This document shows positions 51,968 to 60,850 of a stretch of DNA of 64,000 bases, one piece after another; within the stretch, counting starts at the first letter, position 1, and the number at the start of each line of letters is the position of its first letter. Source of the DNA: KBS-96 sp963722585 (GTDB lineage Bacteria > Acidobacteriota > Terriglobia > Bryobacterales > Bryobacteraceae); contig CAVRNU010000038.1 in assembly GCA_963722585.1 (NCBI GenBank), forward strand, positions 48,853 to 112,852, given 5' to 3'. Both the position numbers and the translations under genes were made by a program. Under the pieces are notes generated by a model. The model saw only the letters and a list, made by a program, of their open reading frames with translations. It was not told the origin of the DNA and did not search any database.

Positions 51968-53119
51968 GTGGAACAGACCTTCCCACGCTCCTATATACCG
52001 CTGCGTCGAGTGGACTGGCGTGTCGTTGTCAGCCTGATTGCCCTCAACACCGTTTGCCTGTTTTTCTACCGGCAGCTCGACTATGTGGCAAATGCTCATC
52101 ACCGGCCGCCGTTGCTCACCTTTGCGGAGGAGGCAATTGGCGGTCTGGCGGGATTAGCCGTTTTTCCCCTGATCTACCTGGTCGCGATCCGCTTCCCGCT
52201 GCTTTCGGCGAAGTGGCGCAGGAATCTCGCCGCTCATCTCTTGGCGGTGTGCCTCATTTCGCTCGTCCACACTAGCTTGATCGCTATGCTTCGCTTTGTT
52301 TTGTTTCCGGTTCTCGGCTTTCAAAATGAGAGGTACGGTTATATGCCTGCCCGTTACCCGATGGAGTTCTCGCACCTCTTCATTTACTACTGGTTCGGTG
52401 TGAGCCTCATTTATTTCTTTCACGAAATTCGCTTTGCGCGCGAGCGAGAAGTCCGCCAAGCCAATCTGGAAAAAAATCTCGCCGAATCGCAATTGCGAAA
52501 TTTGCGCCTACAGCTCGAGCCTCATTTTCTGTTTAATGCCCTGAACGCAATCTCGGCAGCGGTTTATGAGAATCCCCGCGCCGCCGATGAAATGATCGGC
52601 CGCCTGGGCGACATGCTCCGACAATTATTGAAAGACGATCGCTCGCAGGTAGTTCCTCTCGGGAGAGAGATTGAAAGCTTACAACTCTACACGCGCATTA
52701 TGGAAGCGCGGCTCGAGGATCGTCTCAAATTGAATATCGATATCGACGAGGACGCCAAACAAGCACTCGTACCGCAACTAATCCTTCAGCCGCTGATCGA
52801 AAACGCCATTCGCCATGGAATGGATGCAATGTTCGAAGTCCGGATTGTCATTGAAGGCCGGATTGAGCAAGGCTCACTGCGTCTCAGGATCCGCGACCAC
52901 GGGATGGGCATTGACGATCCCAAGGGTTTGAAGATGGGAATCGGCCTTCGCAATACCACGGAGCGCCTCGAGCGGCTGTATGGCGATGAACAAAGTTTCG
53001 AGCTTCGCAACGCGCCCGATGGCGGTGCTGTCGCCGAGATTCTCATACCGTTTCGCGCCAGCAGTGAACACGAGGCGCATGCGGCTCCGGCGCTGGCAGT
53101 CGAGCCTGGAGTCCAATGA
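51968..53119 (+). CDS. LytS-type sensor histidine kinase
   Basis: 383 residues from GTG 51968; the frame is open to 51758, but that part overlaps the protease gene and has no protein-like features. Four membrane helices (about 15-115) are followed by a coiled region and the His_kinase domain: RLQLEPHFLFNALNAISA carries the phospho-accepting His near residue 186, then LIENAIRHG (N box) and IRDHGMGIDD and GIGLRNTTERL (G boxes) of the ATPase domain. No periplasmic sensor domain is large, so the signal is probably sensed in the membrane. The stop overlaps the next gene's start (ATGA). Confidence 0.87.
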   Translation: MEQTFPRSYIPLRRVDWRVVVSLIALNTVCLFFYRQLDYVANAHHRPPLLTFAEEAIGGLAGLAVFPLIYLVAIRFPLLSAKWRRNLAAHLLAVCLISLVHTSLIAMLRFVLFPVLGFQNERYGYMPARYPMEFSHLFIYYWFGVSLIYFFHEIRFAREREVRQANLEKNLAESQLRNLRLQLEPHFLFNALNAISAAVYENPRAADEMIGRLGDMLRQLLKDDRSQVVPLGREIESLQLYTRIMEARLEDRLKLNIDIDEDAKQALVPQLILQPLIENAIRHGMDAMFEVRIVIEGRIEQGSLRLRIRDHGMGIDDPKGLKMGIGLRNTTERLERLYGDEQSFELRNAPDGGAVAEILIPFRASSEHEAHAAPALAVEPGVQ

Positions 53120-53877
53120 TTCGTGCTGTCTTAGTGGATGATGAGCCGCCAGCGCGTCGAAAGCTTCGTTATCTTCTCTCGCCCGAAACAGATATCGAGA
53201 TCGCCGGCGAGGCCGGCTCGGGCGCTGAGGCCGTCGACCTGCTGAACCGGCTTCAACCCGATCTCGCTTTCATCGATATACAGCTTCCGGATTGCACCGG
53301 CTTCGATGTGGTGGAATCGATAGAATCGCGCGATCGTCTCCATCTGGTCTTCGTCACTGCGCACGACGATTTCGCGCTGAAAGCTTTCGACGTTCACGCC
53401 ATCGATTACTTGCTGAAACCGGTGGAACCCAGCCGCTTTGCGCAGGCGCTCGCGCGCATCCGCCGCATCGTCGAAGCACCGACCACGAGCCATATAGCGA
53501 GCCGGCTCGACGAGCTCGTCCAGGCGCTGCGCTCCGATCCGGCTTATGCCCGCCGCCTGTTAATCCAGGAGAACGACCGTTCCTTGTTCCTCGAAGTCGG
53601 CCGCATCGACTGGATCGAGGCCGCGCGCAATTATGCTTGCATCCATTCTGGCGAACGAACGTACATCGTCCGCGCCAGCCTCGAGTCTCTGGCCGCCAAG
53701 CTCGATCCGGCCGTGTTTCGCCGCATCAATCGCTCTGAGATTGTAAATGTTGAACGTATCGCCGAGGTCCGCTCCTGGTTCCATGGCGATCAAAAGGTCA
53801 TTCTCAAGACAGGCAGAGAATTGAACTGGAGCCGCCGCTATCGTACTTCGTCGCTTGAAGAACTCGAGCGGGCGTAG
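53116..53877 (+). CDS. LytTR-family response regulator
   Basis: 253 residues. A receiver domain (1-120) with VLVDDEPPARRKLR, FIDIQLPD (phospho-Asp at 54) and VFVTAHDDFALKAF and YLLKPVEP is followed by a LytTR DNA-binding domain (about 150-250): IDWIEAARNYACIHSGERTYIVRASLESL and FRRINRSEIVNVERI. It works with the sensor encoded four bases of overlap upstream. Targets often concern cell-wall or extracellular-matrix functions. It converges on the Uma2-type gene with a 12-base gap. Confidence 0.9.
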   Translation: MIRAVLVDDEPPARRKLRYLLSPETDIEIAGEAGSGAEAVDLLNRLQPDLAFIDIQLPDCTGFDVVESIESRDRLHLVFVTAHDDFALKAFDVHAIDYLLKPVEPSRFAQALARIRRIVEAPTTSHIASRLDELVQALRSDPAYARRLLIQENDRSLFLEVGRIDWIEAARNYACIHSGERTYIVRASLESLAAKLDPAVFRRINRSEIVNVERIAEVRSWFHGDQKVILKTGRELNWSRRYRTSSLEELERA

Positions 53878-53889
53878 CTGCTCCGCTGA

Positions 53890-54402
53890 CTATTGGCTCA
53901 GGCGAGCCCAGACCGTCTCGAACACGAGTACCTTACCGCCTGGAAGCTGGTACTCGGCGCTCGCTGTCAGAAGACTCCTCATCTGAGGGTGCCAAAACCA
54001 AGCTCTATGGCGCACGGGATCCATCACGAGAATGTGTTTAATCCCGAGATCACTGAGCCCCTCACATTTCTCCTGAACGAGCGAGAACTGGTCGCCGGGC
54101 GACAACACTTCGATTGCGATGTCCACCGGTTGAGTGGGGTAGGATCCGGTAAGCGGTTCGACCGATGCCACGACGTCCGGAGTCGGTTCCCAACGGTCGC
54201 TGATTCTAAGCGTCAGCTCTCCGTAGGCGTCAAAGTCCATCTCGATGAGCACGTCTCTCATAAGCGACTGCAGCTTGGAATGTAGTCGGGTGGGTACGGA
54301 TTTCTGGACCGCCTCGCCGTCCCAGTATTCGAAATAGGGCTTCTCGTTGGCATACTTCTCGCGAAACTCTTCCAGCGTCAGCTTTTGAGCAGCGACTGTC
54401 AC
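53890..54402 (-). CDS. Uma2-family protein (PD-(D/E)XK-like, DUF820)
   Basis: 170 residues; GTG start 54402 with GGGGGAGG eight bases upstream. The Uma2 pattern is present: LTLEEFREKYANEKPYFEYWDGEAV, TPDVVASVEPL, PVDIAIEVLSPGD and LVQEKCEGLSDLGIKHILVMDP, where Asp (TPD), Glu (AIEV) and Lys (EKCE) correspond to the nuclease-like active site. The family is widely repeated in cyanobacteria and other soil bacteria, role unclear. No partner gene is adjacent. Confidence 0.85.
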   Translation of the reverse strand: MTVAAQKLTLEEFREKYANEKPYFEYWDGEAVQKSVPTRLHSKLQSLMRDVLIEMDFDAYGELTLRISDRWEPTPDVVASVEPLTGSYPTQPVDIAIEVLSPGDQFSLVQEKCEGLSDLGIKHILVMDPVRHRAWFWHPQMRSLLTASAEYQLPGGKVLVFETVWARLSQ

Positions 54403-54517
54403 GGGCGGCCTCCCCCGTCGATTATTTCAGACTCGCGCATAGCCGCTGGTAACGCTGCGAGTCCCGCTTGTCCCGGATTGGCTTCGCGAGTCGCTAACGA
54501 AGCCGCACACTAATCCC

Positions 54518-56443
54518 ATGAAGCTGCCCACCGCCACGTTTGCCGTTCTTCTCTCTGCTCTATTTTTATTCGCCTACGGAACCGGTCGAAAGGGCGACTG
54601 GCCTGCCTACGGCCACGATCCTGGCGGCCAGCGTTTCTCGCGATTGACGGCTATTAACCGGTCGAATGTGAAGTCGCTGAAGGTTGCGTGGACGTTTCGT
54701 ACCGGCGATGCCTATACGCCTCCAAGCGGATCGAAGCCGACGCAATTCGAAGCCACGCCGCTCTATGTTGACGGCACTCTGTTTATTGGCACTCCGCTCG
54801 GGCGGATTATCTCCCTCGATCCAATCAGCGGGAAAGAGCGCTGGAGTTATGATCCGCACATCGACAAAGATAAGGGTTACGGCGATTACGCGAATCGTGG
54901 TGTATCGACGTGGAAATCGCCTTCCGGCAGTCGGCGCATTTATATCGCTACCATTGACGCGCGCCTGATTGCTGTGGACGCTTCGACCGGTAGGCCGTGC
55001 CAAGATTTCGGCGATAACGGCATCGTAGACCTGCGGCAGGGATTGCGGATCAGGCCACGCGGATTCGCTGATTACGAAGAAACCTCGCCGCCCGCTGTTA
55101 TCGGCAATACGCTTGTAGTCGGTTCCGGCATCGCCGATAACGGCGCTACCGACATGCCAAGCGGCGAAGTTCGCGCATTTGACACTGTTACCGGCAAACT
55201 GAAATGGAGCTGGGACCCCATTCCGCAAGATCCTGGCGCCGTTGGCGCGGATACGTGGAAGAACGGAAGCGCGGCGCGAACTGGAGCGGCAAATGCCTGG
55301 TCGGTGATCGCGGCCGATCCAGTTCGCAATCTGGTTTTCGTTCCAACTGGTAGCGCCAGCCCCGACTATTATGGCGGCGAGCGGGTGGGCGACAATCTCT
55401 TTGCCGACTCGGTAATCGCTCTCAACGCCGATACGGGCAAGCGCGTCTGGCATTTCCAAACCGTTCACCATAACCTGTGGGACTACGATGTAGCCACGCC
55501 GCCGCTGCTTTTCGACATCCATCGCGATGGAAAGACGATTCCTGCTATTGCCATCGGCTCGAAGACTGCCAATCTCTTCATTCTCAATCGCGAGACAGGT
55601 CAAGCAATCTTCGGCGTGGAAGAGCGTCCGGTTCCGAAGAGCGACGTGCCCGGCGAAGTTTCATCGCCGACGCAGCCGTTTCCTATCAAACCGGCTCCTG
55701 TTTCGGCGCAAACATCTTCCGTCAACGATGCTTTTGGCATTGACGAAGCGGACCGGGCGTGGTGCCGCGCGGAGATCAGTAAGCTTCGCACGGGAAGCAT
55801 TTTCACTCCGCCATCCCTTCAAGGCACATTCCAAGTGCCCGGTAATGTCGGAGGGCAAAACTGGGGCGGCATGGCCTACGATCCAACTCACGATCTGCTT
55901 ATCCTTCCGACCAATCACATTGGGGCGGAAGTTCGCCTCATTCCGCGCGCCGATTACGAGAGCTTACGAAGCTCGCGAGGTAGAAAGCTGGATGGAGACT
56001 GGGAGTTTGCCCCGCAGCGCGGCACGCCTTACGGGATGATGCGCCGCTTTTTGTTGAGTCCGAAACGTATTCCCTGCACTCCTCCACCATGGGGCACGTT
56101 GGTTGCTATTTCCGCTTCAAGCGGAGACAAAAAATGGGAAGTACCGCTGGGGCAGTTCAGTCCCAAGCTTCCCGCTAAGTGGGGCTCGATCTCATTGGGA
56201 GGGCCAATCGCGACTGCGGGCGGTCTCGTATTCGTCGGCAGCACACTCGTTCCCGCGATCTATGCGTTCGATGTCGAAACCGGCGAGCAGCTATGGAAAG
56301 GGGACTTGCCGACGAGCGCTAAAGCAACACCTATGACCTTTCAAGGCCCTGACGGCAAGCAATATCTGGTGGTAAGCGCCGGAGGATACGGAATCCCGGA
56401 CCTGTCGCCACTCGGCGACTACGTGGTCGCATTTAGTCTCTAG
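54518..56443 (+). CDS. PQQ-dependent dehydrogenase (quinoprotein beta-propeller)
   Basis: 641 residues with a signal sequence (TATFAVLLSALFLFAYG). Repeated propeller motifs of the quinoprotein glucose/alcohol dehydrogenase type are visible: DWPAYGHDPGGQRFSRLTAIN, LYVDGTLFIGTPLGRIISLDP, RIYIATIDARLIAVDASTG, FVGSTLVPAIYAFDVETGEQLW. HHNLWDYDVATPPLLFD and NVGGQNWGGMAYDP are typical of membrane-bound-type glucose dehydrogenase relatives. Periplasmic oxidation of a sugar or alcohol with PQQ is expected; no PQQ synthesis genes are in the window. The 3' end faces the hybrid kinase gene with a six-base gap. Confidence 0.85.
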   Translation: MKLPTATFAVLLSALFLFAYGTGRKGDWPAYGHDPGGQRFSRLTAINRSNVKSLKVAWTFRTGDAYTPPSGSKPTQFEATPLYVDGTLFIGTPLGRIISLDPISGKERWSYDPHIDKDKGYGDYANRGVSTWKSPSGSRRIYIATIDARLIAVDASTGRPCQDFGDNGIVDLRQGLRIRPRGFADYEETSPPAVIGNTLVVGSGIADNGATDMPSGEVRAFDTVTGKLKWSWDPIPQDPGAVGADTWKNGSAARTGAANAWSVIAADPVRNLVFVPTGSASPDYYGGERVGDNLFADSVIALNADTGKRVWHFQTVHHNLWDYDVATPPLLFDIHRDGKTIPAIAIGSKTANLFILNRETGQAIFGVEERPVPKSDVPGEVSSPTQPFPIKPAPVSAQTSSVNDAFGIDEADRAWCRAEISKLRTGSIFTPPSLQGTFQVPGNVGGQNWGGMAYDPTHDLLILPTNHIGAEVRLIPRADYESLRSSRGRKLDGDWEFAPQRGTPYGMMRRFLLSPKRIPCTPPPWGTLVAISASSGDKKWEVPLGQFSPKLPAKWGSISLGGPIATAGGLVFVGSTLVPAIYAFDVETGEQLWKGDLPTSAKATPMTFQGPDGKQYLVVSAGGYGIPDLSPLGDYVVAFSL

Positions 56444-56449
56444 CTTGAG

Positions 56450-59400
56450 CTACTGCGGAGCGAGCTTGCCGTTCGAAATGTCCTGCAATACCGCCAGCAA
56501 CAGCTCCGTCTGAATTGGTTTGGCCAAGTGGCGATCCATTCCGGCCTCGAAACAGCGCTCTTTATCCCGCTCCATGGCGTGCGCGGTCAGGGCGATAATC
56601 GGCATTCGTTTTCCGCCCCGGGCTTCGATCCTTCGAATCTCCTTAGCGGCTTCGATCCCATCCATCTCGGGCATTTGAATATCCATTAACACGCCATCGA
56701 ATTCCCAGTTCGATCGCTCCAAAGTGCCGAGCGCCTCGCGGCCGTTTCCAGCCAGAGTAACCCGGTGGCCACGTTTTTCGAGGAGGCGCGCCGTCAAACG
56801 TTGGTTGACGGCGTTGTCCTCGACTACGAGGATGTGTAGCGGCGTGTCTATGTGAATCTGCTTTGATTCTCCATTTGAGGCGGTCACCGCCGGGAACGGG
56901 CATTGACTGTTGTTCCTGGCTCCCTCGGGAACGTCGAACCTAGCTGTGAAATAGAAATTGCTTCCGCGCCCCGCTTCACTCTCGACCCAAATTTTTCCGT
57001 TCATCAACGCAACCATTTGGGAGCAGATGGCCAAGCCGAGACCCGTGCCGCCAAACTCGCGGGTCAACGATCCGTCGGCTTGTGTAAACGCCTCGAAGAT
57101 AAGGTCCTGTTTCTCCTTGGGAATTCCAATGCCGGTATCGCTTATGCAGAACTTCAGCACTTTGGAGGAGGTGGATTGATCAATGATATTGACGCTGATT
57201 GAGACGCTTCCATGAGAAGTGAATTTAACAGCGTTTCCGACCAGATTGATAAGAATTTGCCGCAGGCGTATCGGGTCGCCCAACAGGACTCCGGCAGAAG
57301 CAGCGGCTTCGAGCGACTGTACTAGCACCAGTCCTTTCCCGGCTGCTTCGATCGATAGCGGCGCGAGAGCCTGTTCGAGACACCCCAGCAGGTCGAACGG
57401 TATTTTCTGCAGGCTGAGTCTCCGCGCTTCGATTTGAGAAAAATCGAGGATGTCGTCGATAATTGCGAGCAACGAGTTGGCCGAGAAGTTTGCGGATCTC
57501 AGATATTCTCTCTGCTCGTCGCTAAACGCGGTTTCAAGCGCTAGACCGGTCATTCCGATGATTCCATTCATCGGTGTTCGAAGCTCGTGGCTGATGTTGG
57601 CCAGGAATTCGCTTTTAGCGCGGTTTGCAGCCTCCGCGGCTTCCTTGGCGGTTTTGAGCTGCTCCTCAGTGCGCCGCCGCTCCCGATTTTCCGCGTGAAG
57701 CGCGTCATTCAGCTCAGTCAATTCTACAGTGCGCTCGCGTACGCGCTGCTCCAGTTCGTCATGCGCGCGCTGCAGCACTTGCTCGGCTTCCTTGCGCTGT
57801 GTGATTTCCTCGACTACGCCGACAATTTTATTTAAGCGGCCGAGAGCGTCGATAACTGGAAACGCCCGATCCCACAGCCAGCGGGTCCGGCCGCCATCGA
57901 CAATCCGGTACTCGCATTCGCGCGCCGCTCCTGTCCTCTCGTGCCGCCGCGCGTCCCTGATTGATTCGCGGTCCTGGGGATGGATGGGGTTGAACCAGGC
58001 GTCCGGATCTTGAAGCACAATATCGGCGGAAAATCCCCAAAGGTCTTCGAAAGCCGGACTTACGTACAAGAGTGCGCCGCTTTCGGGATCCATTATCCAG
58101 AACACCTCGCGAATGTTCTCGGCGAGCTGGCGAAATTTCTTCTCGCTTCCACTCAATGCCTCCGTGCGTTCGAGCACCAAGGCCTCCAACTTCCTTGCCC
58201 TGAGGCGCAGCTGGTTTACGCGCGCCTGATAGATGGCGGCAAAGAGCAAAGCCAGCGCCAATCCCGCGACGGCGGCAAACCATACTGTCTCGTAAAAATG
58301 CGGCCGAAGTAAAAATGATACGGATTCACCAGCCCGACTGCAAATTCCGTCGGCATTACACGCGATAACGCGGAATCGGTACTTGCCGGGAGGGATGTTC
58401 GTATAGTAGGCGGTACGGCGAGGCCCTGCGTCCGCCCAGTCTTTATCGAATCCCTCCAAAATGTATTTAAACCGGATTTTCGAGGGTTCGATGAAGCTTG
58501 TCGCCGTATATTGGAATTCGAGTTGTCCGTGGCCTGGCCGAACGCTAAGCAGCGCATCGCCGGAGACTTCGCGTTTATCGATTAGCACGCGTTCCACTAA
58601 CACCCGCGGCTCGGTCGCGTTGGTAACTAAGTGAGCGGGGTCGACAATAGCAACCCCCTTCATCGTCGAAAAGGCCAATCGGCCATCGACGAGCCGCCAT
58701 CCCGCAGGCTGAAATCCGCCATTGCATTCTCTGGTCCCCATACCGTCGGGCTGGCCGAAGGTATGCGAAGGAACCTGACGAATGTCCCCGCCGGCGAAGG
58801 CTTCGAGGCGGCTCTTAGATACCTGGAAAACGCCCCGATTCGAGCTCATCCACAAATTTCCCCGCGCATCGTCAAGGATCTCGAGTATCGAATCGTCGAG
58901 CATTCCCGCGTGCGTCGTGAAGCTCGAGAAACGTCCATTCTTAAAGCGGTTTAGTCCGCCACCGTCTGTTCCAATCCAAAGAGTTCCATCGGCGTCCGCA
59001 CGAATCGCCCAAACGACGTCGTTAGACAAACCGTCGTTCTTCGTGTACGAACGGAAACGGCCATTTGCAAAATGGTTTAACCCTCCGCCCGTCCCGACCC
59101 AAAGTGTGCGGTCTCTGGGGTCCTCATAAATGGAGAGAACGTGAGAATCGGAAAGCCCATCGTTAGTTCCGTATGTGATAAATTGGCGTCCATCGAAGTG
59201 GCTCAGTCCTTCGCGCGTTCCCACCCAGAGTTCGCCTTTGCTGTCCGAGTAAGTGCAGCGGACAAAATCGTTTGGTAACCCGTTTCGAGTGGTGTAGACA
59301 GTGAATTTACCGTGGCTCAATCGGCTTAGGCCGCGCCGCGTGCCGAACCAATGATCGCCGTGTCCATCCTCGGCGATCGAAAACACCTGATTATCCGAGA

Positions 59401-60544
59401 GGCCGTCATGCATCGTGAAGCTCGTGATCCGGCCGTTCTGGAAGCGGTTCACGCCATTATCCGCGGTGCCCACCCAGAGTGCTCGTTCGCGGTCTTCATA
59501 CACTCCGAGTGCAACGTCGCTTGAAAGGCCTGCCTGAGCGCCATAGGTGGTAAAGGACGCGTTTCTAAGACGGCCAAGTCCACCGCCCGCGCTTCCGATC
59601 CATAAGCTACCTTCGAAATCCTCTGTTATCGCCCAAACCTCGTCGGAAGAAAAACCTTCTTTTCGTGTAAAGCGTGAGAACTCGCCATTACGAAACCTAT
59701 CGATGCCCGCTCCGCCCGTGCCCAGCCATAAGGAACCGGCAGAATCCTCGAACAGGGACCAAATGTGGTTATCGGACAGACCATTTCGAGTAGTAAAGAT
59801 TGCTATTCCAGTCGAAGTCAAGTGCGCTAACCCCGCGCCATTGGTTCCGATCCACAAACCATCTTTGCCGTCCGCGAGCAGCGACCGGATGTCGTTGCTC
59901 GGCAAGCCATCTTTCGTTGTGAGATTAGAAATGCGGTCCTGAACCCAGTGACTTAAGCCGCCGTGAGTTGCGAACCAGACTCCGCCACTCCCGTCTCCGC
60001 ATATCGAGAAAATGGCATTGTCGGCCAATCCTTGATGACTCGTGTAGGCTGTGAACCTGCCATTTCTAAGACGATTAACCCCTCCGCCATCCGTCGCGAT
60101 CCACAGGTCTCCGCGCTTGTCCTCGTAGAGCGCCTGCACGGAATCGTTCGAGAGGCCATCTCGTGTAGTGAAGGACTTGAACACGCCGTGGCGAAGCAAG
60201 GTCAGCCCGCCACCGCGCGTGCCAATCCATAAGTTCCCGCGATGGTCTACCAGAAGAGCGTCTACCTCTTCGCTCTCGAGGCCAGGTGTGTTTCGCTTAT
60301 TGAAATTGACAAACCGCACGCCGTCGAAACGGAGAATGCCTTCTTCGGTCCCCAGCCAGAGATACCCGTCAGGAGTTTGCGCGATTGCCAGTACGGAGCT
60401 TTGCGGCAATCCGCTTTCCGCCGTCCACCGGTCGTAGACATATTGGGTAATAGCCTTCGCGGGATCTAAGCCGGCTACGAGACTGGATGGGGAAAGAAGA
60501 GCGCCGGCGGTTGCGACAACAAGGGCCAATGTCCTCGAGTTCAT
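56450..60544 (-). CDS. Hybrid two-component sensor with Reg_prop propellers, Y_Y_Y, PAS and receiver domains
   Basis: About 1,364 residues from ATG 60544; starts at 60559 (two bases from GGAGG) and TTG 60568 are alternatives, so the exact N-terminus is uncertain. A signal sequence is followed by many Reg_prop repeats (about 50-600, units like LWIGTxGGGLxRxxNGxF), a Y_Y_Y domain (about 683-743), one membrane helix (about 760-780), a PAS domain (806-923), HisKA with NISHELRTPMNGIIG (His about 985-993), a HATPase domain (about 1079-1206) and a receiver (about 1243-1365, VVEDNAVNQ, LMDIQMPEMDG). This resembles HTCS sensors of Bacteroidetes, but without a DNA-binding domain. The external signal could be an oligosaccharide (inference). 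Confidence 0.87.
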   Translation of the reverse strand: MNSRTLALVVATAGALLSPSSLVAGLDPAKAITQYVYDRWTAESGLPQSSVLAIAQTPDGYLWLGTEEGILRFDGVRFVNFNKRNTPGLESEEVDALLVDHRGNLWIGTRGGGLTLLRHGVFKSFTTRDGLSNDSVQALYEDKRGDLWIATDGGGVNRLRNGRFTAYTSHQGLADNAIFSICGDGSGGVWFATHGGLSHWVQDRISNLTTKDGLPSNDIRSLLADGKDGLWIGTNGAGLAHLTSTGIAIFTTRNGLSDNHIWSLFEDSAGSLWLGTGGAGIDRFRNGEFSRFTRKEGFSSDEVWAITEDFEGSLWIGSAGGGLGRLRNASFTTYGAQAGLSSDVALGVYEDRERALWVGTADNGVNRFQNGRITSFTMHDGLSDNQVFSIAEDGHGDHWFGTRRGLSRLSHGKFTVYTTRNGLPNDFVRCTYSDSKGELWVGTREGLSHFDGRQFITYGTNDGLSDSHVLSIYEDPRDRTLWVGTGGGLNHFANGRFRSYTKNDGLSNDVVWAIRADADGTLWIGTDGGGLNRFKNGRFSSFTTHAGMLDDSILEILDDARGNLWMSSNRGVFQVSKSRLEAFAGGDIRQVPSHTFGQPDGMGTRECNGGFQPAGWRLVDGRLAFSTMKGVAIVDPAHLVTNATEPRVLVERVLIDKREVSGDALLSVRPGHGQLEFQYTATSFIEPSKIRFKYILEGFDKDWADAGPRRTAYYTNIPPGKYRFRVIACNADGICSRAGESVSFLLRPHFYETVWFAAVAGLALALLFAAIYQARVNQLRLRARKLEALVLERTEALSGSEKKFRQLAENIREVFWIMDPESGALLYVSPAFEDLWGFSADIVLQDPDAWFNPIHPQDRESIRDARRHERTGAARECEYRIVDGGRTRWLWDRAFPVIDALGRLNKIVGVVEEITQRKEAEQVLQRAHDELEQRVRERTVELTELNDALHAENRERRRTEEQLKTAKEAAEAANRAKSEFLANISHELRTPMNGIIGMTGLALETAFSDEQREYLRSANFSANSLLAIIDDILDFSQIEARRLSLQKIPFDLLGCLEQALAPLSIEAAGKGLVLVQSLEAAASAGVLLGDPIRLRQILINLVGNAVKFTSHGSVSISVNIIDQSTSSKVLKFCISDTGIGIPKEKQDLIFEAFTQADGSLTREFGGTGLGLAICSQMVALMNGKIWVESEAGRGSNFYFTARFDVPEGARNNSQCPFPAVTASNGESKQIHIDTPLHILVVEDNAVNQRLTARLLEKRGHRVTLAGNGREALGTLERSNWEFDGVLMDIQMPEMDGIEAAKEIRRIEARGGKRMPIIALTAHAMERDKERCFEAGMDRHLAKPIQTELLLAVLQDISNGKLAPQ

Positions 60545-60665
60545 ACCTTGTCGCGCCATGCCCTCCAATTAGCCAATCGGCCATTCCGTGGAAAAGGTAT
60601 AGGCGGGACAGGCCTAGTACTGAAAGGGCTTTCGTGAGCTAAAGGAGATAACCGAACGTCAGAAA

Positions 60666-60689
60666 CGCTCCCTTACGGTCGCGGTTCAG
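60666..60689. repeat. Interspersed CGCTCCC...GGTCGCGGTTCAG repeat
   Basis: Same element as 30114-30136 with a one-base longer middle. It lies in the 306-base gap between the Gfo/Idh/MocA gene and the hybrid kinase, both on the - strand. The same gap also holds the palindrome TTCGGATCCGAA (60833-60844) seven bases beyond the 3' end of the oxidoreductase gene, and a CGGC-TTTT-GCCG hairpin near 60790. Confidence 0.5.
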
Positions 60690-60850
60690 AAACGCACGTT
60701 GATTCATAAGAACTTATAGAACCGCGCGCGTTAGCGAGCGGAGTGGTGACGTGCTTTATGCGTATTCTTCTCGGCGGCCGGCACCGTATCGGCTTTTGCC
60801 GGTTCCCCTAAGATTTTTCCGAACCTCAAAAATTCGGATCCGAAATAGGG

